Translations under genes and position numbers: made by a program
Shown here: positions 33,880 to 44,776 of the stretch, one piece after another
Layout of the letters: each line of letters begins with the position of its first letter
How positions within the stretch are numbered: position 1 is the stretch's first letter
NCBI RefSeq assembly: GCF_039555335.1
Contig: NC_092628.1
Coordinates: forward strand, 98,088,536 to 98,152,535
Length of the DNA: 64,000 bases
Source: Amphiura filiformis
Taxonomy: Eukaryota > Echinodermata > Ophiuroidea > Amphilepidida > Amphiuridae
Direction: 5' to 3'
The notes under the pieces: generated by a model
The model's input: the letters and a program-made list of their open reading frames with translations, nothing else
Told to the model about the DNA's origin: nothing
The model's database searches: none

Positions 33880-35879
33880 TACCCCGAAAGGGTTTGTTGT
33901 GTAAGCATGTGGATCTGTGCAAAGGATCAATACACTATGATCCAACAAGTAAAATTTAGTGATGGTTAATATTACTGGCAGACTAGAATTTGACATATAT
34001 GCCAACCTGATTTGCATCTGGCAAAAAGGTGAATTTTCAACCCTGTGTACATCACCACTTCATCTTTGGATTGCATTGATGAAGAGTTTGATACACATCT
34101 GAAATATTTGGACAGAATTGTTCATACAAAATCTATACATACTGTGTCTGCTGAAAGCTGCAGTTATTTTATCATGTTAATGTTATGATCAAATGTATCC
34201 CAGTGTATGGAGTGAATTTTAATACTGCAGACATACTATAGATTTAGTTTATTATTATGCATGTGATGCATGTTATTATAATTATGTACTGAAATATTTG
34301 ATACCTATATCTCTTGGGTACATTGTGTCAGAATAACTTTATTTTATTGTGTGAAACATTGTGTGACTATTTTATGCAAGCAGAGATAAGATATACTAAA
34401 ATATTATCAGTTTCAAATAGCTGACATATTTGGTTTTGGTTTATCAATGCATCGTATATATGTCTTACTGTAACATGGTCTGTAAGGCCAATTTGCTTGC
34501 AAGAATAGGACTTTTTATTTTAACTTTCCTGTTGGTAAATTTGTGAGATTTAATTTTGGTGAGAGTATTAATGTGGCACTGCTAGATTTCATGATGTATA
34601 TTTGTGACACACAGCCACCAGATTAATGCTGACCATTTGTAAGAAAAGCTGAGCATGAATTAAAAACATGTCCATTTATGTTATTTTCTGGTATGTTAAC
34701 AACTGCTTTATATGTGTCAACTTGGCAGCTGATCACTGTTACCATAATTCAAGGCAAACTTTTGTCAAAAACAAAACGAGTGCTGATTAGCCATGCATGG
34801 GATTAACACCCAAAGATATTTGTTTGGATGGTTTAGCTTAATGTATGAAGTCTAGTAATGAGTAGCTTTTAGGTGGTGATGAGCCATGTGGTTATTGCTC
34901 TCTTTTTCTATCCCTCGTCACTTGATATTGAAATTGGATGTGTACTTTGCTTATATTAAGTTAACTTTGTAGTCTTACCATTCCTGTTGCCTGAAACCTA
35001 ATTGTTTTTCCAGAACATTGCATATACTTTCACAACTTTGCCTTATAACCTAAGTTGTAATTACAAAAATGACAAAATATTTGAATTCAATATTTTGCTT
35101 GCATTGCCTTACATGTAATAACCTGCTTTTGCCGTGACAAATAGCTTTATTCTAATTAGAGGTAATGTACATTTAATGGATGTAATAAGAAATGCTACAC
35201 AAATTTGAGATTACTTTTAACTCACTGGGTCTATGATTTCAGATTCAAAGATTCACTCTTGATGCACTTGGGACTACCTCAACTATAAAGTATTTAAAAC
35301 AAGCATTAAATAGAACAGTTCCCTGGGCCTCAAGGAAGAACAGATGATTAATTGTGTTTTCAACTGATTGAGTGTCCCAGGTTAAAGAAGAAATAAAACA
35401 AAACAAAAACAAAACAAAACAAAAACAGTGCAAGGCACAACTCGGTATTTTTTGATACATTATTATATTATATAATTATATAATCGTTAGTGCACGCTGG
35501 TTCGAATCCGAACGGTTCTGATTTTTTCTCTCCTTTATTATAATGCCAGTTTGTCTGAGCTCCGTTCCTTTAATAATTATATTATGGATGCATTATAATT
35601 ATTGATACATTGTTAAACATGTACCATTTGTCTATGAATATCATTTATGTTTTACTAAGATTAGAAATTGGGGAAAAAAATGTATGAATTCACAACCGTG
35701 TTCTCGTATACATGTAGTGGGAACAACAAAATTTAGTATATTATACAACTCTGCTTATTATAATAATAAGTTAATTATGTCAAAAATCTACATCAATTGT
35801 TTGTCAATTTATAATTAGGGAGCAAGTATGCAAATGCAAAAGTGAAGTATTGAGTAATCAATTGAAAAAGGTCAAATAA

Positions 35880-36105
35880 TGGGCTATTCTATTTGAAAAC
35901 CATACCCCCCCCTTAAAGAAGATTGAGGAATTCCAAACAAAATTATATCATTTGAAGCTAAATTGTGCAACATCCACCTGCATTTTATAAATGTCAACAA
36001 TTTTCAACTGTAACAATTTCCAGCTGGATTGAGCATAAAGTGCAACTGAAATGGGGATGGCAGTGAAATCTTCCACAGGGGGTGGATTTTTAAATGGAAT
36101 GGCCA
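35880..36105. mobile_element. TGGGCTATTC-type MITE
   Basis: The left end TGGGCTATTCTATTTGAAAA is followed by a C run. The right end is the near-complement of TGGCCATTCCATTTAAAAAT, preceded by a G run. It resembles 40785-40907. Confidence 0.6.
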
Positions 36106-37317
36106 CCCAGTGGATATTGACATCTGATCAGTTGAGTAGGCATGATACGTAGGCATGATACTTCATACTGTACCTTAGTTAGATCATTGAGAGATTACTT
36201 ACGCCCATGAAGGGCATGGTAGAGATAGATTTCATATGGACAAAGTCCTGCCTTATCAAGTGATGCTCCGTGAAGTACAGGAACTGTCACTCACTTTTGA
36301 GTGTGTCTGTCATCTTGTTAGCTTGCTGCTTCATGGATGTGGCATGTAATGCCATGCATAATCTGTTAAGGGTGCCTGATAGAAGTTATTAAACAATTAG
36401 CCCTTGTAAAGGCAGCTTCATTCAAAGACAACATGGGCACAGTGATAACAATATTTGCCTTAATCTCAGGGCATGTAATGACCATGCTAATGCTTAGTTG
36501 TAAACAGTTATATAAACTGGTTTGTGTAAGTCATCGTTTGATTTTGTATATAGCTTATTCTCAGTAATTTTTCTAATGAAATTGGGTTCTGAGACTAAGT
36601 ACCTCACACCTAAGCTTAAAGCTCATTGTGCTCTGTGTTACTTGTTCCTCTTTTCTTCAGTTCTCACAGGACACTCATCCATCCTCTTATTACCTCAAGT
36701 GTGGTTACTAAGTAGCCCACCAGAAGCTAGTCATCAGCCATCTTTCTCAGTGTTCACAGTAGTCATAGTTAGACAGTTTTTGTAGATTTATGCAGAGTTA
36801 AATTGTACATGTATGTGATTTTTGAAAGTATCAAATGTACATTGGTTGGTGTATACTGCCAGGGTCATGCTATGTTTTTGGTGTATGTTATACACAAAGG
36901 ACTTGAGGGTACGCTCAGAGGTTAAACTAGGGAATGTCCCGATTCAGCTGTGACTGTACGTCCAGATTATTTGATGTGCAGAGTAAGCTAATAATTCAAG
37001 TGCATGCTTGAGTGCAATCTGTGTGATGTATTGTGCATATGGGTAAATACCAAGTGCCACATAATAATAAATAATAAACCCTTGTGATGCTCATACTTGA
37101 ACATGTCAAGATTTGTTGATATCTAGCCTGTTAAAAGATTCCGGAAGTACCCAATGTAGGTCCATAGGGCTTCACAGAGTCTTTACTCCCCTAGTCTAAC
37201 CTCTATGAGTTTAACAGAGGTGACCTAATCAAGAAGTAAAATGAAGGCCAAAATGTCACAATGTTTTTAGCTTTAATCTGATTCAACATTAAAATTCATG
37301 TGTTGTAGATTGTTAAA

Positions 37318-37522
37318 TGTGATGCGATCAAGCAAAATCAGTCGGAACTCTGAAATATTAAATTTTCAGTTTCTTACAAGATAGTAAGAGGCATTTACAA
37401 AGCTGCATTTTGCAGAAAACCCCATTGAATTTGAACAAGCAGTTCCAAAGATATGAGCAATTAAAGAGTTTCCAAAACAATAGGAAATCAATATTTGTGA
37501 GTTCCGACTGATTTTGCTCACA
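37318..37522. mobile_element. MITE related to the one in intron 1 of PM20D2-like
   Basis: It starts TGTGATGCGATCAAGCAAAA. The inner blocks AAAATCAGTCGGAACTC and GAGTTCCGACTGATTTTGC are exact complements. The middle shares GAAACCCCAT/AAAACCCCAT and GTTCCAAAGATATG-like text with 21325-21527. Confidence 0.7.
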
Positions 37523-40079
37523 TTTGCATGAGAGTAAGATGAGACACAAAAACATTCTTCTCTCTCTAGGCTGCAAAACTTCAGCTTGAAGTTTCCTGAC
37601 TTACGCCTTATTTTGTTGGATCAAGTCACATATTATTGATATGTATGTTATGTCTTTAGCCAGAAACTTTGGAAAGTGCTGCACAAGTCGTTTTTAGGTT
37701 AGAGAGAATATACCAAATTGTTAAAGTCTTCCATGTATCATAGGTTTTTGTATGTTTTCTGATGGAATATATTGATCCACAGTGGTGTAATATACATATA
37801 GAACTCTGTGATTTATTTAATAGTTAATGATTGTTCCAGAAACGTTCTTTTTTTATTAAGCAGTCAAGAGTATGCTGAAAATTCTTGAAGTTTGGAATTT
37901 TTGGTCATAAGATGGGATTATTTTCATATTGCTAGAACAAAATGACCCATTTTTGATATTATTGCATATGTCTTATGTACTTCATTAGCATCCTTTTTTT
38001 TATTAGTGCCCTTCTGTTTAAGCACCCATCCAGTACATTTTTGTCATGGAATTGGGTAAAAAAATTGAACTAAATCACAGAAGAATTATCTTTTGGGTTT
38101 TACAGTACTTGTGACATCACAAAAAGTTAAAAGCTAAGGCTGCTTTGATCACAACTGGTTAACTGCCTATGTTTAACCTTAGCAGTTAACTCTTTGTTCT
38201 CCAAACAGCCAACCAGTCAACATTTACTCTGGCTCCTATATCTATTATCTTGACTTCTATTGTGTTTAATTTGTTCACGTTGGTGTCCCCCAAGTAAGTG
38301 TTCTCGGACCATTATCATAAATTTATACTTAAGTAACTGTTACAGTATATGCTGTTATTTTTGCGTACAGATTTTTTTGGAAATTGTGCGAGTTGTTTAC
38401 TTCAAGTATAACATATGATTAAAAATTGTATTTCCGCATGTTATATTTTGCGCCTGCATATCCACTCGCGAAATTCATGAAAATAAAACCTTTGTGAAAA
38501 TAACAGCGTATATAATAAGTGCAGCCTTTAAATGACTTACTTTAAGTACCCACAGCTCTAGTAAAGTCAATTATGTACAGTACATAACACCCTACCCTAG
38601 GTATCCATGTGTGTGTTTAATCATTCTATTGTATGCCTGTTAATAGAACATGGTTGTTGGATGCTTTCTTTCATGTTCATATCAGAAAATGTGTACTTCT
38701 TAGTTAGCACCTTGAAATATTGAAATACATTGTATAAGAATTGGTGTGTTACTGTTATTGCTTTGTGTAGTGAAAGTACCTACATGTACTTTAGTTTAGG
38801 CCAATAACAATCCAATTCTTGTTTCCTGGTACCAGCTCCAGCCAACTTTGGTCACACTGTTGACATTACAAAAAAAAATTTTTTTTTTTAATATAGAGTT
38901 AAAATTTAAAGTGAATAAAAATTTTCAGGCATATAAATTACATCAGCAAGTTCCAGTCATAAGATCTTGGCTCTTGGAGTATATTGAACACCCAAACACA
39001 ATTAATGTATTGTTTACATCATATCCACTTCAGTATGGGTTCAAGGCCGGGGCCAATTTCTCAAAGGCTTACACAATCAAATGCACATTTGTTTTACCAC
39101 ATGTAAACCACATATAAACCAAACATACAATTGATTGCAAGTCTTTGTGAAATGGGTGCATAGTGCAGCTTTTATATTAGTGACCACATGAAAGTGAAAA
39201 TGATGGAAACAAAAAGAAATGTACCATTATGTCTTACAATATGTAACAGGAAATAAAGCATGGTATGTCATTATCTTAGCGTGTTTATGAAAAAGTCAAT
39301 CAGTCACCAGGTAGTGAGTAATTAATGTGTTAAACAATCAAACAAATTTAACACTGTATATCGTAACCATCTTATGCACAATTTCTAAATACCTTGGATA
39401 TAGAATATAACCAAAGATTTAGTATATGCTTAGTATAATTTTGTAGTAAAGAAAATTGCATTGAAAATACAATACAAACAGAGATAGTAGCAAGCTGAGT
39501 GTTACTACATGTAATATATGGGTATAGAAATTGCATTAGAAATACAATACAAACAGTATAAAGTAGCATCTTGAGCTCAGCTGAATCCACTGTCTACTCT
39601 TGATTTTTATACCTATGTAGCATAAAGTGTAAATACGTTCGGTTGAAATCACTTGAGTTTGTGCAGTGAATGGCACCACCAGGTCGAGGGTCGGTATAAA
39701 AATAGGCAAAAAGTAGTATGTACAAGGATCCTTATTTAATATACACTTTACATCCGTCCCAATGCGTTCATCTCTGAATAATGCTTTTTTATTTTATAAT
39801 TTCCAATTTCAAGTGATTTTGACAGAATGTGTTTTCAAAAGTATGATATGAAAATAAAGCATCTATATCACAAATTGTAATTATTTTATTTTACAATATT
39901 TCTAAAATATTAAAAAATGTACAGATGTAATATATAATCCAATTAAAACTGGGATAAAATACATATCTATGCTTTAAATACTGTATTTTGTTGTCATGTC
40001 AACTTACGTCTATTATTTTGAAATCACATGATCTGTAAGATTTGATCAGCGAGGTGTGGCCCATAAATGTATATAATTA

Positions 40080-40315
40080 GTTTCAAAACCCCTTACATCC
40101 ACTTCAGAAATTTTGAGAAAACATTAATAAATCATCAAAAAAATCATTGATATAAGGGGGTCTGCAACAAAAGCAGTTTTTGGCGGGATGCCTGGGTAGG
40201 ATGAGCATCCCGCCAAAAACTGCTTTTGTTGCAAACCCTCTTATATCAGTGATTTTTAGATGATTTTTTGATGTTTTCTCAAAATTGCTCAGGTGGATGT
40301 AAGGGGTTTTGAAAC
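40080..40315. mobile_element. Palindromic MITE just downstream of the TIR gene, 236 bp
   Basis: Arms start GTTTCAAAACCCCTTACATC and pair over about 110 bp, including CCGCCAAAAACTGCTTTTGT, around a short centre near 40195. TA is on both sides (40078-40079, 40316-40317). It begins 87 bp after the TIR gene's stop, so it may be transcribed in that gene's 3' UTR. Confidence 0.88.
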
Positions 40316-40401
40316 TAAGCTCTTCATATATGAACAACATATTTAACACATACCAAATAGCTTCCTATCCCTCTATGGTATATTTGTCACACCTTTCCAT
40401 T

Positions 40402-40693
40402 CTAGTCCACACTGTCTCTTATTGCCTGTACTACCTTGTCCATTACATTATCAGTTAGTCCATTCTGACCCACACAGTCTATCCACTTCAAATGGTTGAT
40501 TTCAGAAGGGATGTCACATGGACCAATTCTGAGAATAATGAGGAAATTTCCCAGCAAGCCTCTGGAGTGTTGCTCAAAAAGTGCTTTATGTAGATCGCTC
40601 ATACACCATGGACTACTCAAGAAATTGGAAGATATCAAACAAATGACTTTTTGGCTGTTATGAATCTGTTTAGCCATGTCTTTGATGAAGATT
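40402..40693 (-). CDS. TIR gene exon 4 (C-terminal half of TIR domain)
   Basis: Acceptor CTACAG; the first base completes the Arg codon of box 2 (AG|A). It codes IFIKDMAKQIHNSQKVICLI through WIDCVGQNGLTDNV to RDSVD and stop TAG at 40404-40402. Confidence 0.88.
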
Positions 40694-43148
40694 CTGTAGA
40701 GATATAGATATGAATTAGACAGAAACAGTTAATAGTAAACAGATTCCAATGCTGTGTGACTGAAGGTGCAAAGTTGGAAGTAGGAATGGGCTATTCCAGT
40801 TGAAAAACATACACCCTTTCAGGGAGTGTAAATTACCTGAATGGGTGACTCCATTTGAAATTTACACTGAGGGTGTATGGATCTCAACAGTACTGGAATG
40901 AGCCAATGTGCCATCCTCTTCTGCACTGACACAGCAGTATCATTATGTCCCAAAGTCTTAGAACCTTTTATAGATCTTTATGCCTAATACCGTGTCTGAT
41001 TTTATGAAATGCAGAACACATACTTGAAAAGAAAGCATTTTGTTATTAAACCTTTGGTGGCACTGAATTCAAATGCATTTGGATGACAGGTATAGCCATG
41101 AGATATATTTTTTTTTATTGTTAATTGTTTTTTTATTTTGTTCGAAAACATAGAAACAAGTATGAAGACACTATTTGCCTATGAATTTTAAATTTTAGTG
41201 AAAATCACACAAAGCATTTTAAGCATATTAGTTTCAAATCCAGCTCACTCTCCTCTTCAATCTCCATTTTGTAAAATATACCAAATTTCAGTCGTATTAT
41301 ATTTCACTGGTTCATACCTGTGTACATAGTAAATAAAAGTGGCAATGGAAAATAACACCCCAAAAAAAAGTAAACTTGAAGTACACTTACCTGCCTGCAA
41401 TGCAATCTCTTTCATACAAAAATGTGCGAAAATCATCCACCTCCAGCCTGTCACTAAGACTTTGTGCCCACACACTATCATGCTTACTATATGCCAGAAA
41501 TGCATCATATTTATAGTCATGTGGATTGACGACCCTAGGACTGGGGTTCTTTGTTCTTTCTGATGCATTGTCATAGGAACTGAAGTACCCACTGGAGGTT
41601 GTCGAACTTACAGTATGTTTTAGTTTCGGCCATGATGTAATCAATTTTTCTGTTGAAGATTGGTTTATGCATGATGATGATTGTGATTGACTCTGGGATG
41701 AGAATTTCTGATTTATTGAAAGTGATGTTGAATTGTCTTCTTTACGTCGGAATTGGCCTGTTGTATTTGAACTATCATTTACATCAGTAATAATACATGA
41801 GAGATGACTTGGCATGGCAATACTCTTTCTGGAAGGTAATGGACTGAAACAAGGCTCATCAATCAATGTATCAAAACAAGTTTGGGATGCACTGTGTTTG
41901 ACAGATTTTGTACTGTTATGTCCAGTTAAGTTCGCTTGTGAGACACTGGGTTTATTTGCAGGAGCGCCATGGTGGGGAAGTGAATGTCCCAAGGATGAAG
42001 TTGGTACAGGTATAGCATCTGAACTGCTTGGTAGTGTGTAGAAATCAAAGCTGGCTTCAACTTCCTCTGATCAAAAAAGAAAAAGATAGAAAGGGAAAAT
42101 ACATCAAATTTAATAAAGGATCCATGTGTAATTTTTGTATATACATGTAGGCCTATTTACAGATTGGGGGAGGGAAACCTTCTATGAAATCTACATGTAG
42201 TTTCTTTTATTATAGTGCTCCATTGATCATTTGGCTGTTCCTTAAATATTTTTAATTGGGTCGCAATTTTCCGATATAATATAATGTGTAACAATACCAT
42301 CTATTTTCAGCATTTGACCATGATTTGAGTTTAATCAAAACAAACAAGCATGATATTAACATGTGGGTTTTTTCTTCTATTTTTAAGAGGGGGTAAAAAG
42401 GGCAATGTTTGCACATTTGTAGGAAAATTTCAGCTGCAGTTCTAAAAAATCTTGATTTATTGTCATACCATTCTTCTATTTTTTCCAAATAATTTTCTTT
42501 CAATGAATCTTTTTAAGGAATTGTTACCATGATTGTTTTCTTCACGTCTGGAGTTGTCTTGGAAAAGTTGCATTTCAATTGATTCACTGGCATATGTTAT
42601 TGGGTCTGAGGAAGAAAGATAATTGATAATTAGCAAAATTATTCATATTATTATTATTAATATTAATTATTGCACACATACACTCACCCCCAGTCCCCAC
42701 CAGCATACCCATGGGTTGGATTTTGCACAGGGCACAGTGGGTCTAGGCCCATGTGTCATGATCTTCATTTCAGCATTAAAATAGCACAATTTTTCCACAC
42801 TTCGCACACATTTGTCCCAGTAGGTCATTTGAGGACACTCAAGCAACTTGAAACAAGAATTATTTAAAACTTGCAGTAGTGGGGATGGGGGTAAAACCCT
42901 TCAATCCGAGGAGCCAGGGGCTAATCGTGTTACCGATTAGCCCCTGGCTCCTCGGATTGAAGGGTTTCACCCCCATCGCCACTACTGCAATTACATAGGC
43001 CTAAACAAAGAAACATATACCTACCTGCTTGTTGCCCAAGGCACCTTGCCCATCTTCCCTTCTCTGTGAGATAAAGTTCATCAATTCCTTCATCACTCTG
43101 GTACGCCCAAGCATCTAAAAGTAAGCCACGAGAAAATGCGCCTGCCAT
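40402..43148 (-). CDS. Cytosolic TIR-domain adaptor protein (TIRAP/Mal-like), four exons
   Basis: Exons in order of translation are 43148-43025, 42605-42528, 42066-41391 and 40693-40402, joining in phase to 389 residues. The first about 250 residues are predicted disordered: a short N-terminal segment (MAGAFSRGLLLDAWAYQSDE...), then a Ser/Thr/Gln-rich linker. Residues about 252-389 form a TIR domain: box 1 YDAFLAYS (254-261), box 2 ERDCIAGR (286-293), then NSQKVICLISSNFLSSPWC and a C-terminal helix KVVQAIRDSVD. Box 2 has Ala where TLR and MyD88 proteins usually have Pro. There is no death domain (unlike MyD88), no SAM or ARM (unlike SARM1), no membrane segment and no signal peptide, leaving a TIRAP-like or orphan TIR adaptor in Toll/IL-1 receptor signalling. 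The Glu of NAD-cleaving TIR proteins in the WCxxEL motif is Asp here (WCMSDL), so enzyme activity is uncertain. Confidence 0.85.
40785..40907. mobile_element. Short MITE in intron 3 of the TIR gene
   Basis: The ends GGGCTATTCCAGTT and ACTGGAATGAGCC are complementary, and the inner ACATACACCCT and AGGGTGTATGG and GTGTAAATT and AATTTACAC pair as well. Confidence 0.7.
41391..42066 (-). CDS. TIR gene exon 3 (linker and first half of TIR domain)
   Basis: Acceptor TTGATCAG, donor GTAAGT. It codes EEVEASFDFYTLPSS, a long Ser/Thr/Gln-rich linker, a short RRK basic patch, then NPHDYKYDAFLAYSKHDSVW to YERDCIAG. The split Arg codon falls inside box 2. Confidence 0.88.
42528..42605 (-). CDS. TIR gene exon 2
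   Basis: Acceptor CTTCCTCAG and donor GTAACA (weak). It is 78 nt coding (D)PITYASESIEMQLFQDNSRR EENNH. This donor was chosen because it alone gives the phase needed by exon 3. A stronger-looking GTATGA further on is in the wrong phase. Confidence 0.68.
42871..42990. mobile_element. Near-perfect hairpin MITE in intron 1 of the TIR gene, 120 bp
   Basis: The arms TTGCAGTAGTGG...CCAGGGGCTAATCG and their complement pair with about two mismatches over 58 bp around a GTTAC centre. It ends 34 bp from exon 1. Confidence 0.85.
43025..43148 (-). CDS. TIR gene exon 1
   Basis: It codes MAGAFSRGLLLDAWAYQSDE ... WARCLGQQA plus the first base of an Asp codon. Donor GTAGGT. ATG at 43148 is the only in-frame start before an upstream stop. 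The segment has no recognised domain. Confidence 0.7.
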
Positions 43149-44133
43149 TATGCTTTAGTCGCATTTGATATCCAATGTGATTTTGTGACAATAGCGATCA
43201 TATAATTATTATATAATTATTGTCTATTGATTGATCACAAGCGTAAGACAAAAAGACAAACATTATAAGTTGCGATTTGTTCCCGGGATTTGTCACGAAA
43301 AGTCCATAAAATTTAGTGTTTGAAGACGTAGTTGATCAAGCACGGGGAACTCCAAAATCTCTGCAGAAAACAGAAATTGATACAATATATCCATCAGGTA
43401 AATGTCTTTGTGCTGTCTACAGGGGTGGGGGCGTTGTTGACATTCGCATTACCCTTTTTGTCCTATTATCTAGACAGGGATGTCTCACAAACCATGCAAA
43501 AATTGTTGGAAACTCTAAAGAGTACCTAACGTTTCTGCAGGCTCTATTATAAATCATTGTGAATTGCTAAAAGTGCACTTCTTACTTTCAACTCATTATA
43601 AATCACAACTATAGATTATTTATAAAACTAAAATCCATTCCTTTACTTGCCACCACCCCAAATATAATGGAACGCCACAGTGAGTAGGTGGGGATTTCCC
43701 TGCAAATATAGTAAGCTCTGCCCAGATTCCGTTCCGAGCTATAGGTCAAAGCATTTATTCAGGCTTGTGGGTTTATGTGTTCAAGTTTATGTGAGTCTGT
43801 TGGAGAGACTGATATTTCATTTTGTCGGGGATTCCCTTTACCTTTGACATGCATCTGTTACTGAAATCTGTTACGCGGAAATGATTCTTTGACGTCATAC
43901 CAGTTTCCTGCTGATATCTAAATGTAAACAGGCCTATACCACCTGGTAGTTTTAAATATTCTGAATTATATCCTTCATTAATATATTCTCGTTCATTAAT
44001 TGGTTAAACGAGTATCATGTGACCAAAAATAGTTTGCTATTTTGCAAAGCAGTCAAAAAGCCGATTGATTGAGGGAACGGGGTACTAGTCAAAGTTGAAG
44101 ACCGAATTAAAAAGACTAGTTTGCGTCTGACGT
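43149..44133. other. Gene-free stretch, includes the likely promoter of the TIR gene
   Basis: It has AT-rich inverted text around 43200-43225 (TATAATTATTATATAATTA). Frames on the plus strand at 43316-43552 lack an ATG start. No clear promoter element was identified. Confidence 0.35.
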
Positions 44134-44776
44134 CATTTCACCCAGCCATTAGGTCTTAGGCTAGGAGGGGTTAGGATTAGGCCAAGCTAGACGGGGGACT
44201 AACTATTCAAGTTTCAATGTTTGGGCTTGGGCCGGACTTTGCCCTATTTGGCCAGTGGTACATGGTGTGAGTGACTATATTGTCCGGTAGTGACGTTAGG
44301 GATTGGTGTATGACTATAATGATGCTCGTAGCTCATTTCTTTTTAAGTTATGATCAAGGTTTGTGAATTGTAAACTAAAGATGATTAGTGCTTAGGTTTA
44401 AAGTAGTTTAAGGTGGTTGTTATAGGTAATGTTAGATTTGAAGTTGATGTTAAAGTTTCACGCCTTAGAGCAGATGTGTAAATTCATAGAGCAATGTGAT
44501 TTTACAAACCGAGCTAATGCATCGGTAGCAAAACATCATCCCGCTGTGCCTCCACATCCGCCTCTCTATATGCTCACTCCGATCTAGTCGGTGAACGTCT
44601 GTCAGTACCGACAAAGACCCCCCAGAACCGTTGTGCCAGATAAGTTCATTGCGGTAACATTTAGATGATCACGGCTAAAATAAGCCACCTACTTGTTGCA
44701 GCTACCGGGTACTCGATGGAACTTTGAAGGCCTGGTCACGATCGGTGAAACCGGCTCGAATGTTAGAGGGGACATG

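Larger units (their letters stand above)
33882..40077. other. Long gene-free, AT-rich interval between the two convergent genes
   Basis: No exon-like frame with splice sites was recognised. It contains two MITEs (35880-36105, 37318-37522) and a short direct repeat with AAATACAATACAAACAG at about 39465 and 39543. AATAAA occurs at about 39252 and 39856, but assignment to either gene is not possible. Confidence 0.4.

Noticed and set aside
35495-35520. GGTTCGAATCC B-box-like sequence
   Set aside because: No A box at tRNA distance upstream, and the neighbourhood is simple AT repeat. At most a SINE scrap.
36522-36785. 87-codon hydrophobic frame
   Set aside because: No ATG at the frame start that fits, no splice sites, no family pattern.
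40402-43148. Calling the TIR gene MyD88 or SARM1
   Set aside because: No death domain, SAM or ARM repeats in the joined exons, and an N-terminal linker unlike either.
43316-43552. Plus-strand frames upstream of the TIR gene, one with a hydrophobic stretch
   Set aside because: They begin at GTG or TTG, with a stop just upstream and no pyrimidine tract for a 3' splice site. Not supportable as a gene.
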